Assembly (NCBI RefSeq): GCF_001444505.1
Contig: NZ_LNDJ01000047.1
Location: 1-56,221, forward strand
DNA: 56,221 bases
Direction: 5' to 3'
From: Psychrobacter piscatorii
GTDB taxonomy: Bacteria; Pseudomonadota; Gammaproteobacteria; Pseudomonadales; Moraxellaceae
The notes under the pieces are model-generated. The model searched no databases and had not been told where the DNA came from. It saw nothing but the letters and a program-made list of their open reading frames with translations. This document shows, piece by piece, positions 7,891-14,859 of the stretch (positions are counted from its first letter, which is position 1; the number at the start of each line of letters is the position of its first letter). A program made the position numbers and the translations under genes.

Positions 7891-8724
7891 CTAAGGCTGG
7901 AAAGTACCAACGTAGATTGGTGTTTCTTTTGGCAAGATGTCTGTCACCAAATCAACAAAGCGCTGTGCTGCATCGTTCAACTCTTTTTGCTGAGCAACGA
8001 TGCGCAAGCTAAGACCAAGGCTATCGCCATCGGTTATGATGGCTACGCGAGCAGTGACCACCACTTCGGGTAAGTCTTCATATAGCGATGTGGTCATGTG
8101 AACAAAGCGTGGCAGACGAATCGCTGAATCCGCTTCAATGCGCTCAAGTGCCGACTTACTAGCATTTAAATCACCGACGTTACTGGTCATTTCTTTAGCA
8201 GTCTTGACGGTCACGCTGCGAAATGCTTTTAGCGCATGGCTGAAGCTCATGTTGCTAGATTGCTCGCTGTCTTCGTCTTGATCACTGAAGGTTAGGCAGT
8301 GGGCATAGTCTTGAATGAAGTCAACTATCTTGGCTTGTGATACACGGCTAAGGCTGCGCAAGGCGTTAAATTCGTCAGTGATAGGAAGTACCAAGTTGGC
8401 AACATCGTCGGCATGACCTGCTTGTTCTTCGTCGCCCAAATTAAAGATAGCTTGGCAGCGCATTGCTGACAGGTTGGTTTTATCGACAAAGCATTTATCT
8501 ACAGTCTTACGGTCAGCAACGTATTGTGCGAAGCTTTTGCTTGATTCAGTGTCATAACGACCACGAAAACGATTACGATGCTCTTGGTATTCTTCAGTGT
8601 CTTCTAAGCGAAAACCTTCAGGGACGCTGACCAATGATGGTGCATCAAGGTTTTCTAACGTCATGTCTTGCATGCGGGCAATATCAAAAACAGTTTGTGC
8701 GCAGTTTTTATTTAGGTCTGGCAT
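7891..8724 (-). CDS. DUF2303 family phage protein
   Basis: The 277-aa protein matches the DUF2303 (YfdQ-like) family by its motif PEGFRLEDTEEYQEHRNRF and the following RYDTESSKSFAQYV. The family is phage-encoded and of unknown biochemistry, and often sits in early recombination operons next to SSB and annealase genes, as here. CGGAG lies 8 bases before the ATG. The gene is flanked on both sides by intergenic hairpins, unlike the overlapping small genes downstream. Confidence 0.8.
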   Translation of the reverse strand: MPDLNKNCAQTVFDIARMQDMTLENLDAPSLVSVPEGFRLEDTEEYQEHRNRFRGRYDTESSKSFAQYVADRKTVDKCFVDKTNLSAMRCQAIFNLGDEEQAGHADDVANLVLPITDEFNALRSLSRVSQAKIVDFIQDYAHCLTFSDQDEDSEQSSNMSFSHALKAFRSVTVKTAKEMTSNVGDLNASKSALERIEADSAIRLPRFVHMTTSLYEDLPEVVVTARVAIITDGDSLGLSLRIVAQQKELNDAAQRFVDLVTDILPKETPIYVGTFQP

Positions 8725-8752
8725 TGGTTGTGCTCCGATTGATTAATTGAGT

Positions 8753-8806
8753 TATCCGGAATTTCCGGATAGGTGAGGTCTATGTGATTTCCCATAGACC
8801 TTTTTT
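8753..8806. other. Two intergenic hairpins (H1, H2)
   Basis: H1 is 8753-8771 with arms TATCCGGA and TCCGGATA and loop ATT. H2 is 8776-8801 with arms AGGTCTATG and CATAGACCT, followed by six T on the plus strand. H2 recurs with one mismatch at 34239-34264. The T run faces against the minus-strand operon, so H2 would terminate plus-strand (antisense) transcripts, or act as a 3' stability hairpin for the 8811-9137 message. Confidence 0.6.
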
Positions 8807-8810
8807 AAAT

Positions 8811-9137
8811 TTATTCAGCGTTGAATAAGTCTTTTTGCGTTTCAGGGTAAGTTGATAGCACACCGCCTTTACCAACATACATAAGCGTGTCGCCAGGAGT
8901 GCTTTCTGAGCGGAAGCCTTTTTTCGCTTTTGGTGCTTTATAGACCAAGGCGTAATCAAGCTCGACCTGACTGATATTTTTAGACGGCGCCAATTTAATC
9001 TTTAGCGTGATTTCACCACCGGCTTCATGAGCAATAACACTTTCGGCAACGTCTGATAGTACGTGTCCGAGCTGTGCTGCCAATGTGCCGCCGTTTACTT
9101 CACCGATGAAATTTTCTACGTTGGTTGAGATAGTCAT
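8811..9137 (-). CDS. Hypothetical phage protein (108 aa)
   Basis: No domain is recognised. The middle (GGEITLKIKLAPSKNISQVELDYALVYKAPKAKKG) is predicted beta-strand, with a helical N-terminus (TLAAQLGHVLSDVAESVIAH). It lies between the SSB-like gene and the DUF2303 gene and has its own flanking hairpins, so it probably belongs to the recombination module. Function is unknown. Confidence 0.6.
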   Translation of the reverse strand: MTISTNVENFIGEVNGGTLAAQLGHVLSDVAESVIAHEAGGEITLKIKLAPSKNISQVELDYALVYKAPKAKKGFRSESTPGDTLMYVGKGGVLSTYPETQKDLFNAE

Positions 9138-9176
9138 TTTGGTATTTCCTATTTGTTTTTATTAAAGAATGAGGTG

Positions 9177-9207
9177 TCCGTTACGGGATTTCCCGCAACG
9201 GATTTTT
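9177..9207. other. Intergenic hairpin (H3) after the SSB-like gene
   Basis: The stem TCCGTT-a-CGGGA (9177-9188) pairs with TCCCG-c-AACGGA (9191-9202), has a two-base loop, and is followed by five T on the plus strand. It has the same layout as H2 and again points against the operon. Confidence 0.55.
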
Positions 9208-9212
9208 ACTTA

Positions 9213-9737
9213 CTAACCACGCTGCCAAGGTGGTAAATCACTTTGAGCTGCTGCAGGTTGCTGCGCTGAGGTTGGTTGTCCTTGTGCAGTCACTTGCGGT
9301 TGTGCGCTAAACTGTGGGCGACCACCACCAGCGATGGCAGCAAACTTTTTAACTTCATTGCTTGGGTCGTATTGGCCAGTCTTGTCTATACGGATAGACA
9401 CTTTGATTTCCATCGGGATACCGTGTAAATCGCTGCTGTCTTGTACTGAGCTCTTACCGCAAGCGCTAACCAGTTGGGCCATTTGTTTGCGTCCAATCTG
9501 CTGCGCTATCTGATTGCTGTTGCGTAGCGTAATATCTTGAAAGATGAGGCGACCAGCGTGGGTGCCGTCAATGATTTTTAAACCAAGGCTTAAACGGTTG
9601 CCTGAGCCTGAGTTGTTTTCTTTAATCTCAGAGCGGGTGATTTCAGCGGTATAAGTACCGGCTGGAATTGGGTCGAAATCGCTTTTGTGAGCGTCTTGGA
9701 TTTCGGTTTGGTCGAACTGCATGTCTAATAGAGCCAT
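9213..9737 (-). CDS. DUF669 family SSB-like protein
   Basis: The 174-aa protein has the DUF669 pattern (DPIPAGTYTAEITRSEIKEN...SLGLKIIDGTHAGRLIFQDI). This family contains phage single-strand-binding-like proteins encoded next to Sak-type annealases. An OB-like core (1-125) is followed by a Gln/Ala/Pro-rich linker and a short end, DLPPWQRG. The linker and tail layout resembles SSB, but the tail lacks a canonical acidic DDDIPF tip. It starts 3 bp after the Sak4-like gene stop. It probably coats ssDNA during phage recombination. Confidence 0.78.
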   Translation of the reverse strand: MALLDMQFDQTEIQDAHKSDFDPIPAGTYTAEITRSEIKENNSGSGNRLSLGLKIIDGTHAGRLIFQDITLRNSNQIAQQIGRKQMAQLVSACGKSSVQDSSDLHGIPMEIKVSIRIDKTGQYDPSNEVKKFAAIAGGGRPQFSAQPQVTAQGQPTSAQQPAAAQSDLPPWQRG

Positions 9738-9739
9738 GA

Positions 9740-10495
9740 TTAAATTCCTTGAGTTTCGTTAGTTTCGATACTGGTTTCAGTTTCGGTGGTTTGTGTTACT
9801 TGGGTTTGTTGCTGACTGCCACGAATTTTCGCAGCAATAGCGGCTAAGTTAGGACGTTCATTTACATCAAGCTTTCCGCTTCTATCCTTGGCTGGGTACT
9901 TGGTATCAGCTCGGGTTTGCAGGTAGTGCAGCGGATTGCCGTGCTCATCTTTATCGACTCGCATTAAAAACACTTCATCGAAAAAGTAGGGGACGTTTGC
10001 GCTAAGCTTTTGACCGGGGAACATTGGACGATAGCGGATAACCTTTGCATCATCTTGATAGGCCTCCAACTTGGCAGCGAAGTACACATTACGAGGTAAG
10101 TCACGGAAGGCGCGAATAGCGTCCTCTACCTTTTCCTGCATGTCGCCATAAGCAGCTCGGGGATCCTTGGATTCCTTTTTCGCTTTGTTCAGCACGACTT
10201 CTGCAATCTCGCTGATTGAGTCGAGGCAAATCCAGTCATAAGATAAGCCCTGCTCGGTCTCGGTTAGCCAGCGGTATGCTTCCATTAGGTCGCCAACTGA
10301 CTCGATAGTGACTACATCGATATCTGCTTCACCGATTGATAGCAAACCAGACTCAGCACTTAGAATGATGGTCTTGCTATGGTCGGGCGTGGTCGCACAA
10401 AGTACGGTCTTGCCAGCACCTGCTTGTCCGTAGACAAGGACCTTTACGCCGTTGGTTTGTGCTTGTTGGCGCGTGGTTGTGAGCTTAATTGCCAT
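9740..10495 (-). CDS. Sak4-like RecA-fold ATPase (recombinase)
   Basis: The 251-aa P-loop ATPase is of the AAA_24/phage nucleotide-binding family that includes Sak4 single-strand annealing proteins. Walker A is GQAGAGKT (residues 23-30) and Walker B is WICLDSIS (88-95). It is shorter than RecA, with only the core domain. Pairing with an SSB-like gene is the usual Sak4 context. The ATG at 10495 (MAIKLTTTR) is chosen over an ATG 8 codons upstream, because GGAG is present and the upstream codons belong to a small zinc-finger gene. A Gln/Thr-rich C-tail is probably flexible. Confidence 0.82.
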   Translation of the reverse strand: MAIKLTTTRQQAQTNGVKVLVYGQAGAGKTVLCATTPDHSKTIILSAESGLLSIGEADIDVVTIESVGDLMEAYRWLTETEQGLSYDWICLDSISEIAEVVLNKAKKESKDPRAAYGDMQEKVEDAIRAFRDLPRNVYFAAKLEAYQDDAKVIRYRPMFPGQKLSANVPYFFDEVFLMRVDKDEHGNPLHYLQTRADTKYPAKDRSGKLDVNERPNLAAIAAKIRGSQQQTQVTQTTETETSIETNETQGI

Positions 10496-10646
10496 CTTGG
10501 GTAAACTCCTGCATTTCACCGTTAATTAATTCTTGCTGTGCGTCAGCTTCACCAAAAGTGCAAACCGCACACATGCCCATATCTCGAATGGTGGGAACCT
10601 GACCGCAGCAATCGCACTCAGCTTCCCAGTCAGCTACGTCAGTCAT
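10485..10646 (-). CDS. Small zinc-finger protein (53 aa)
   Basis: The ORF begins MTDVADWEAECDCCGQ and continues to MGMCAVCTF, giving two CxxC pairs 18 residues apart, a likely zinc knuckle. It overlaps the Sak4-like start by 11 bp and the upstream gene stop by 8 bp. It may be a partner or regulator of the recombination genes. No family is recognised. Confidence 0.55.
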   Translation of the reverse strand: MTDVADWEAECDCCGQVPTIRDMGMCAVCTFGEADAQQELINGEMQEFTQDGN

Positions 10647-10869
10647 TAGCTTTTCGCTCCAGCTTATTGATCAGCTTGTCAGCTATAAGAACTGATAGAG
10701 AACAAAATTTATCAGCTTCATGCTCTTGAACAGACTCACAAGTGCTTAGAAAACCCTGTAAGCACATAGCAGCTATCTGTTCTCGCTTAGTAAGCGTTCG
10801 CTCGCTAATTACTTTTGATTGCTCCAATATCGCCATGTTTGCGATATTGCTTGAGCTAACACCGCTCAT
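10639..10869 (-). CDS. Hypothetical phage protein (76 aa)
   Basis: The protein is mostly helical and mixed-charge with three Cys, one in CLQGFLSTCESV. The C-terminus is Lys/Arg-rich. It overlaps both neighbours by 4-8 bp. No family is recognised. Confidence 0.55.
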   Translation of the reverse strand: MSGVSSSNIANMAILEQSKVISERTLTKREQIAAMCLQGFLSTCESVQEHEADKFCSLSVLIADKLINKLERKAND

Positions 10870-11327
10870 TTAGCCTCCACTGACACGCTAGGCTTGGCAG
10901 GTTTGGTGGTCATGTACTGCGCCATGACTGGTACCAAGTCGCCTCGCATTGACTCTAGCGAGCGTAAGTTTTTGGTATCAAGCGATGGCTTCCACTTGAC
11001 GCATTTCTTAATCTCATCGGGCAACTTGTCCCAATCTGATTGGATGGCGCTATCATCCAGTGAGCGAGTAAGCTTACCGACGGTCTTAACTTTGAATAAA
11101 TGACCTTCAGCGTTTGTAGTCCCTTCATCAGAGACACCTACCAACTCGGTTATTTGAGTTTCGATATTCAAGCGACGCTCTTTGGCGTGGGCTTCAGCTT
11201 CTTTTGCTTCTTGCCAGTGGCGAGCTAAGACATCAATCTCGTTATCCATAACTGGCGCAACTGGTGAGATTTCAGTTGGTACGAAAGCGTTGTTTGCTTT
11301 AGCAGCTTGGGTGATAAATGCGTTCAT
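10866..11327 (-). CDS. Hypothetical phage protein with helical N-terminus (153 aa)
   Basis: The protein has a long charged helix (EIDVLARHWQEAKEAEAHAKERR) at about residues 30-55, then a mixed domain (GHLFKVKTVGKLTRSLDDSAIQSDWDKL). The second part resembles small phage proteins found beside Sak4/SSB genes, but I cannot name a family with confidence. AAGGAACG precedes the ATG. It is an early gene and a recombination-linked role is inferred. Confidence 0.6.
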   Translation of the reverse strand: MNAFITQAAKANNAFVPTEISPVAPVMDNEIDVLARHWQEAKEAEAHAKERRLNIETQITELVGVSDEGTTNAEGHLFKVKTVGKLTRSLDDSAIQSDWDKLPDEIKKCVKWKPSLDTKNLRSLESMRGDLVPVMAQYMTTKPAKPSVSVEAK

Positions 11328-11369
11328 AGTTACGTTCCTTTTGATTTGTTACTTCGGTTTGTTTTGCGC

Positions 11370-11615
11370 CTACTGTTCACTGTAAGCGCGTCTTAATACT
11401 TCGTTTGCATGTTGATTGGCTTTCTTAAAATCGTCGCTGGCAAAATCTATGTAGACTTGATCAGCGGGGCTTATATAAGTGTCACGGATGCTATCTTTGT
11501 GAATCTCGATAGCAGCTTGGTCATTAGCAGCTTGTGTGGCACAAGCTCTTGGCAGTAGCACTGTTAAAGGCGCTATGATGATTGCTATAAGCAATACGAT
11601 TATTGAGCGTTCCAT
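11370..11615 (-). CDS. Small exported or membrane-anchored protein (81 aa)
   Basis: This is the first gene of the leftward operon. Residues 1-27 form a hydrophobic segment (SIIVLLIAIIIAPLTVLL) followed by PRACATQAAN, so it is either a cleaved signal peptide or a single membrane anchor. The rest is a soluble, charged, helical domain. Being first after the early promoter suggests an immediate-early role at the envelope, such as superinfection exclusion. That is inference only. Confidence 0.55.
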   Translation of the reverse strand: MERSIIVLLIAIIIAPLTVLLPRACATQAANDQAAIEIHKDSIRDTYISPADQVYIDFASDDFKKANQHANEVLRRAYSEQ

Positions 11616-11753
11616 AACTTGGTCCTTGTTAGTTGCTTACTGCATACGACTGGCGTACCAATCGCATGTATGTAAATAACTAAATTTGAATACTTGAGCT
11701 GTTAAATAGTTTTAGTGATTTCTCACAAGGCGTTTGCCCTTTCGATGAATTTG

Positions 11754-11806
11754 ATTATAGGTACACCGATATTACAAGTCAAGCTTAATATCGGTAAATA
11801 TCGGTA
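11754..11806 (-). promoter_or_regulatory. Leftward early promoter PL with operators
   Basis: On the minus strand TTGACT (11777-11782) and TATAAT (11754-11759) are separated by exactly 17 bp, a near-consensus sigma-70 promoter. ACCGATATTA (11765-11774) and its perfect inverse TAATATCGGT (11786-11795) flank the -35 box, and AATATCGGTA is repeated in tandem at 11787-11796 and 11797-11806. These are strong operator candidates. They drive 11615 to 2928. Confidence 0.85.
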
Positions 11807-11850
11807 AATTTATAAAAAATATCTATATACCTATATATTTAGGCACAAAA

Positions 11851-11878
11851 AAACCACCTCTAGGGTGGTTTAGTAATA
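11851..11878 (-). terminator. Rho-independent terminator after 11888-12802
   Basis: Arms AAACCACC (11851-11858) and GGTGGTTT (11864-11871) form the hairpin, with a run of seven T on the minus strand side. It stops the minus-strand transcript of the 304-aa gene before PL. Confidence 0.85.
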
Positions 11879-11887
11879 CATAAATTT

Positions 11888-12802
11888 TTAGTTTCTATAA
11901 CCTCGTACAGTGCACCGACAACCCTCTATAGGCTCAAAGAAATGCTGATCGAACGCACGATCTAATTCACCATTCAAAATATTAAAACCTTTACCGCTGA
12001 TATCTAAGCAAGGCTGAGTTGCGTAATTATCATTAACCATATCAAACTGACCTTGTTTGAAATAGTCATCTTCTTTTAACTTGGTAAGTGCGTCAATTCT
12101 AGGCTTCATCAGTGCAAACCATGATTTATAGTATTTTTCATTATTCCATCTATCGTCATCAATCTTGCAGAATTTACCAGCTTCTACTTTGTACTGCTCA
12201 TCCACCAACTTATAAATATCGCTGAATTCTTGCGGCTTAAGCTTTTCTTCTAGCTCATAGAAAAACTGCAGTATATCGACATTGGCAAACTTAAAGCGTA
12301 CTGGGCCTGAAGCTAGTTTGTTGCCAGCTACAATACCAAAGCGCTCTTCTAGTCTATGTTTTTGCTCATCGTTAAAAGCGGTTTGGTACCACCTTTGTAA
12401 TCCGAAGAACTCAATTAAGCCACCATTGATATTTTTATCAATAGCAAAGGTTTCTAATGGCGGTAATTCGGTCGGTAGTTTAGGCTCAGGAACTGTAGAG
12501 GGAATATCCCGGGGTTGAGGGTATTCTGGCTGTATTGTCGCTTGCTGATGATGCGCGTTCTGATGCTTAGGCAGGTCTTCTTCTAAGCCTCCGCATTGCG
12601 AGCAGGTCCATTTGCCAGCAATAGGTTTGGTAAGAACGTGATAAATAGCTACAAATGCCCAGCCGATTATCCATATACCAAGGCTGAATATAGCTAGTAC
12701 AAGATGCATCAACCAGTGAATCTCTTTGTTATTTCTATAATGTAAAGTGGATCTGCCATCGTTCGGACAAAATATTACTTTCTGTTGTACCTTATCTGCC
12801 AT
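11888..12802 (-). CDS. Membrane protein with zinc-ribbon-like N-terminus (304 aa)
   Basis: The N-terminus has Cys in VIFCPNDGRS, one or two membrane segments (LMHLVLAIFSLGIWIIGWAFVAIYHVLT, residues about 31-58), then a CSQCGG pair. A Pro-rich linker (residues 80-115) leads to a helical soluble domain of about 190 residues (LIEFFGLQRWYQTAFNDEQKHRLEERFG). No family is recognised. The gene is isolated: a terminator follows it and two terminators lie upstream, so it is transcribed alone, perhaps from the lysogen. A lysogenic-conversion or exclusion role is possible but not shown. Confidence 0.65.
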   Translation of the reverse strand: MADKVQQKVIFCPNDGRSTLHYRNNKEIHWLMHLVLAIFSLGIWIIGWAFVAIYHVLTKPIAGKWTCSQCGGLEEDLPKHQNAHHQQATIQPEYPQPRDIPSTVPEPKLPTELPPLETFAIDKNINGGLIEFFGLQRWYQTAFNDEQKHRLEERFGIVAGNKLASGPVRFKFANVDILQFFYELEEKLKPQEFSDIYKLVDEQYKVEAGKFCKIDDDRWNNEKYYKSWFALMKPRIDALTKLKEDDYFKQGQFDMVNDNYATQPCLDISGKGFNILNGELDRAFDQHFFEPIEGCRCTVRGYRN

Positions 12803-12917
12803 ATCGCTCGCCTGAATATATAAATTAGTAATTTACTCGACTTTAACCGATTGGTAACTATTCGGCAACTGTTCACAATGTATATTATGACCTTAATTAA
12901 ATATATAAGCACAAAAA

Positions 12918-12980
12918 AACCCGCTCAATGGCGGGTTGGGTGTGGGTTAGGTAATAAAAAACCCACCGTGGGGTGGGTTT
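12918..12980 (-). terminator. Two tandem minus-strand terminators
   Basis: The first hairpin is AACCCGC (12918-12924) with GCGGGTT (12931-12937). The second is AAACCCACC (12959-12967) with GGTGGGTTT (12972-12980). Both have T runs on the minus strand, so they block leftward readthrough from the HEPN/DUF262 side. Confidence 0.8.
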
Positions 12981-13068
12981 CTAGAAAGTTAAAAGTAATA
13001 AAATTTTGTGTTGCTACTCGAGTTTTATAGCAAGTTGGTGTATCATACCTACGTAGAGGAGTAGTGAC

Positions 13069-14088
13069 ATGAATATAGAAGCAGTAGATTTGTTCTGTGG
13101 TATAGGTGGCCTTACAGCAGGCCTCATAAAATCTGGTATTAAAGTGAAAGCAGGCTATGATATTGAGCCTGACTGTCGTCATGGCTATGAGTATAACAAT
13201 AAAGCCGCCTTTGTACATAAAGATGTAGCAGACGTCACGGCAGATGAAATTAAAAACTGGTACTCAAAAGGTGCTATTCGTCTTCTTGCTGGCTGCGCTC
13301 CTTGTCAGCCTTTTTCTACATATAACCAAGGTAAAGATACAACTCTAGATAAGAAATGGCCACTTCTTTACCACTTTATGAGGTTAATTGAAGATGTCCG
13401 CCCTGAACTTGTAACTATGGAAAATGTACCAGATGTTACTAAGCATAAGGTGTATCATGATTTTGTTGCCAAGCTTGAAGAGTTGGGTTACACCGTATCG
13501 GCTAATAGAGTAGATTGTATACAGTATGGTATACCACAAACACGTAAGCGTCATGTGCTGTTAGCTAGCTTACTATCTAAAGATATTAAACTTATACCTC
13601 CAACACACCTTAAGCCAGTGACTGTAAGAGATGTAATTAAAGATTTGCCTGTCTTATACTCTGGTAAGAAAAATAAAGAAGATCCGCTGCATATATGCTC
13701 AAAGCTCAACGAGCTTAATATGAAGCGTATTAAAGCATCCAAGCCAGGTGGAACATGGAAGGACTGGCCAGAAGAACTGATTGCTAAATGTCACGTTAAA
13801 GAATCAGGGAAATCCTATGGTGGCGTTTATGGCCGTATGGAGTGGGACAAGCCAGCTCCCACAATGACAACTCAATGCTACGGATTTGGTAACGGTCGTT
13901 TTGGGCATCCCTCACAGCATCGAGCTATATCATTGCGTGAAGCTGCAATCTTCCAAACTTTTCCAGAAGATTACCAGTTTTGTGAGGGTGATTTTACCAT
14001 TAAGTCGGTTGGCAAAATGATCGGTAATGCCGTTCCTGTACGTTTAGGGGAGGTAGTAGGGCTAAGCCTACAGCACCGTTTTGTTTAG
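13069..14088 (+). CDS. DNA (cytosine-5) methyltransferase
   Basis: The 339-aa enzyme transfers a methyl group from SAM to cytosine C5. Conserved motifs are visible in order: I DLFCGIGG (residues 7-14), IV GCAPCQPFS with catalytic Cys79, VI ENV (118-120), VIII QTRKR (157-161), IX/X with GNAVPVRLGE near the C-terminus. The target-recognition region between VIII and IX is short. AGAGGAG lies 8 bases before the ATG. It converges on the HEPN gene, and the two 3' ends overlap by 21 bp. It can act as an orphan anti-restriction methylase or as the protective arm of a restriction-like system with the DUF262/HEPN pair. The target site cannot be read from sequence. Confidence 0.93.
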   Translation: MNIEAVDLFCGIGGLTAGLIKSGIKVKAGYDIEPDCRHGYEYNNKAAFVHKDVADVTADEIKNWYSKGAIRLLAGCAPCQPFSTYNQGKDTTLDKKWPLLYHFMRLIEDVRPELVTMENVPDVTKHKVYHDFVAKLEELGYTVSANRVDCIQYGIPQTRKRHVLLASLLSKDIKLIPPTHLKPVTVRDVIKDLPVLYSGKKNKEDPLHICSKLNELNMKRIKASKPGGTWKDWPEELIAKCHVKESGKSYGGVYGRMEWDKPAPTMTTQCYGFGNGRFGHPSQHRAISLREAAIFQTFPEDYQFCEGDFTIKSVGKMIGNAVPVRLGEVVGLSLQHRFV

Positions 14089-14859
14089 ATAATTTTGTTC
14101 CGTAAGATATATATCTAAATTAACGAATAATGCGTTAAATAATCTTTCAACTGACAAAACCTTTTTTGCTATTGATGTAAGTTTTACTTCTTTATCTTTA
14201 CCATTATCATTTATTAGTGTTTTTACTTCTATGTTAGAATCAGAAAAAACTATGTCTTTCCCACACTCTGAAAATGAATACCCTCCATGAGCTAATTTGT
14301 TTCTTAGATGTTTAATAACTAGTATGTCTTCTGGATTGTAAGGTTCACCTCGAATTGGCGAGATTGAAAACCCATAATCTTTAGCTATTCCTTTTATTTT
14401 TAACAAATCTATATTTCCACTAAAAATAGTACTTTTATCGTGAGCTAAGTTTAATAGTTGAATATACATTGCTTTATTTTTTGGCATCTTAAGATCTAAG
14501 ACTTCCTTGATTTTTCCTTCACTTAGGTACTTTCCGAGTTGTCTTAATAGCCGTTCGTAAAGATTTTCAATTAAGTAGTCTTCTTCTATGTCATTTAATT
14601 TTATATCTTCATGAATAGCATCAATGATAGCCAACGAAGTAGATTCGATAATATTATACAATATAAGATATATAGAAGCATAAACAGTGTGTTTAAGTTC
14701 ACGGTTAATAGTGAAAATATCATTTTCTCTATTAGTTAATTGAGTATGTCCTGATTCGATTTTTTTAATAAATTCTAAATATAATTTTGCTTCTGTTATT
14801 CTTTCTTGATAGATATCATAGGCGGCTTTAAGTTGATTGTTTGTAATTGTATGATTCAT
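14068..14859 (-). CDS. HEPN domain protein (MAE_28990-like putative RNase)
   Basis: The 263-aa all-helical protein carries the HEPN catalytic signature R-x4-H at Arg186-His191 (HLRNKLAHGGYSF). It fits the MAE_28990/MAE_18760-type HEPN proteins found in defence loci, which are predicted metal-independent RNases. Its ATG overlaps the DUF262 stop (ATGA, 4 bp), so the two are translated together. Its 3' end overlaps the methyltransferase gene by 21 bp. The gene is clearly AT-rich: two 60-base rows counted by hand gave 35% and 23% GC. This suggests horizontal acquisition. It is probably the toxic effector of the cassette (inference). Confidence 0.8.
   Translation of the reverse strand: MNHTITNNQLKAAYDIYQERITEAKLYLEFIKKIESGHTQLTNRENDIFTINRELKHTVYASIYLILYNIIESTSLAIIDAIHEDIKLNDIEEDYLIENLYERLLRQLGKYLSEGKIKEVLDLKMPKNKAMYIQLLNLAHDKSTIFSGNIDLLKIKGIAKDYGFSISPIRGEPYNPEDILVIKHLRNKLAHGGYSFSECGKDIVFSDSNIEVKTLINDNGKDKEVKLTSIAKKVLSVERLFNALFVNLDIYLTEQNYLNKTVL

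Noticed and set aside
12925..13218. Minus-strand open frame of 97 aa across the methylase start
   Set aside because: It runs through two terminators and the methylase 5' end in antisense and has no coding features.
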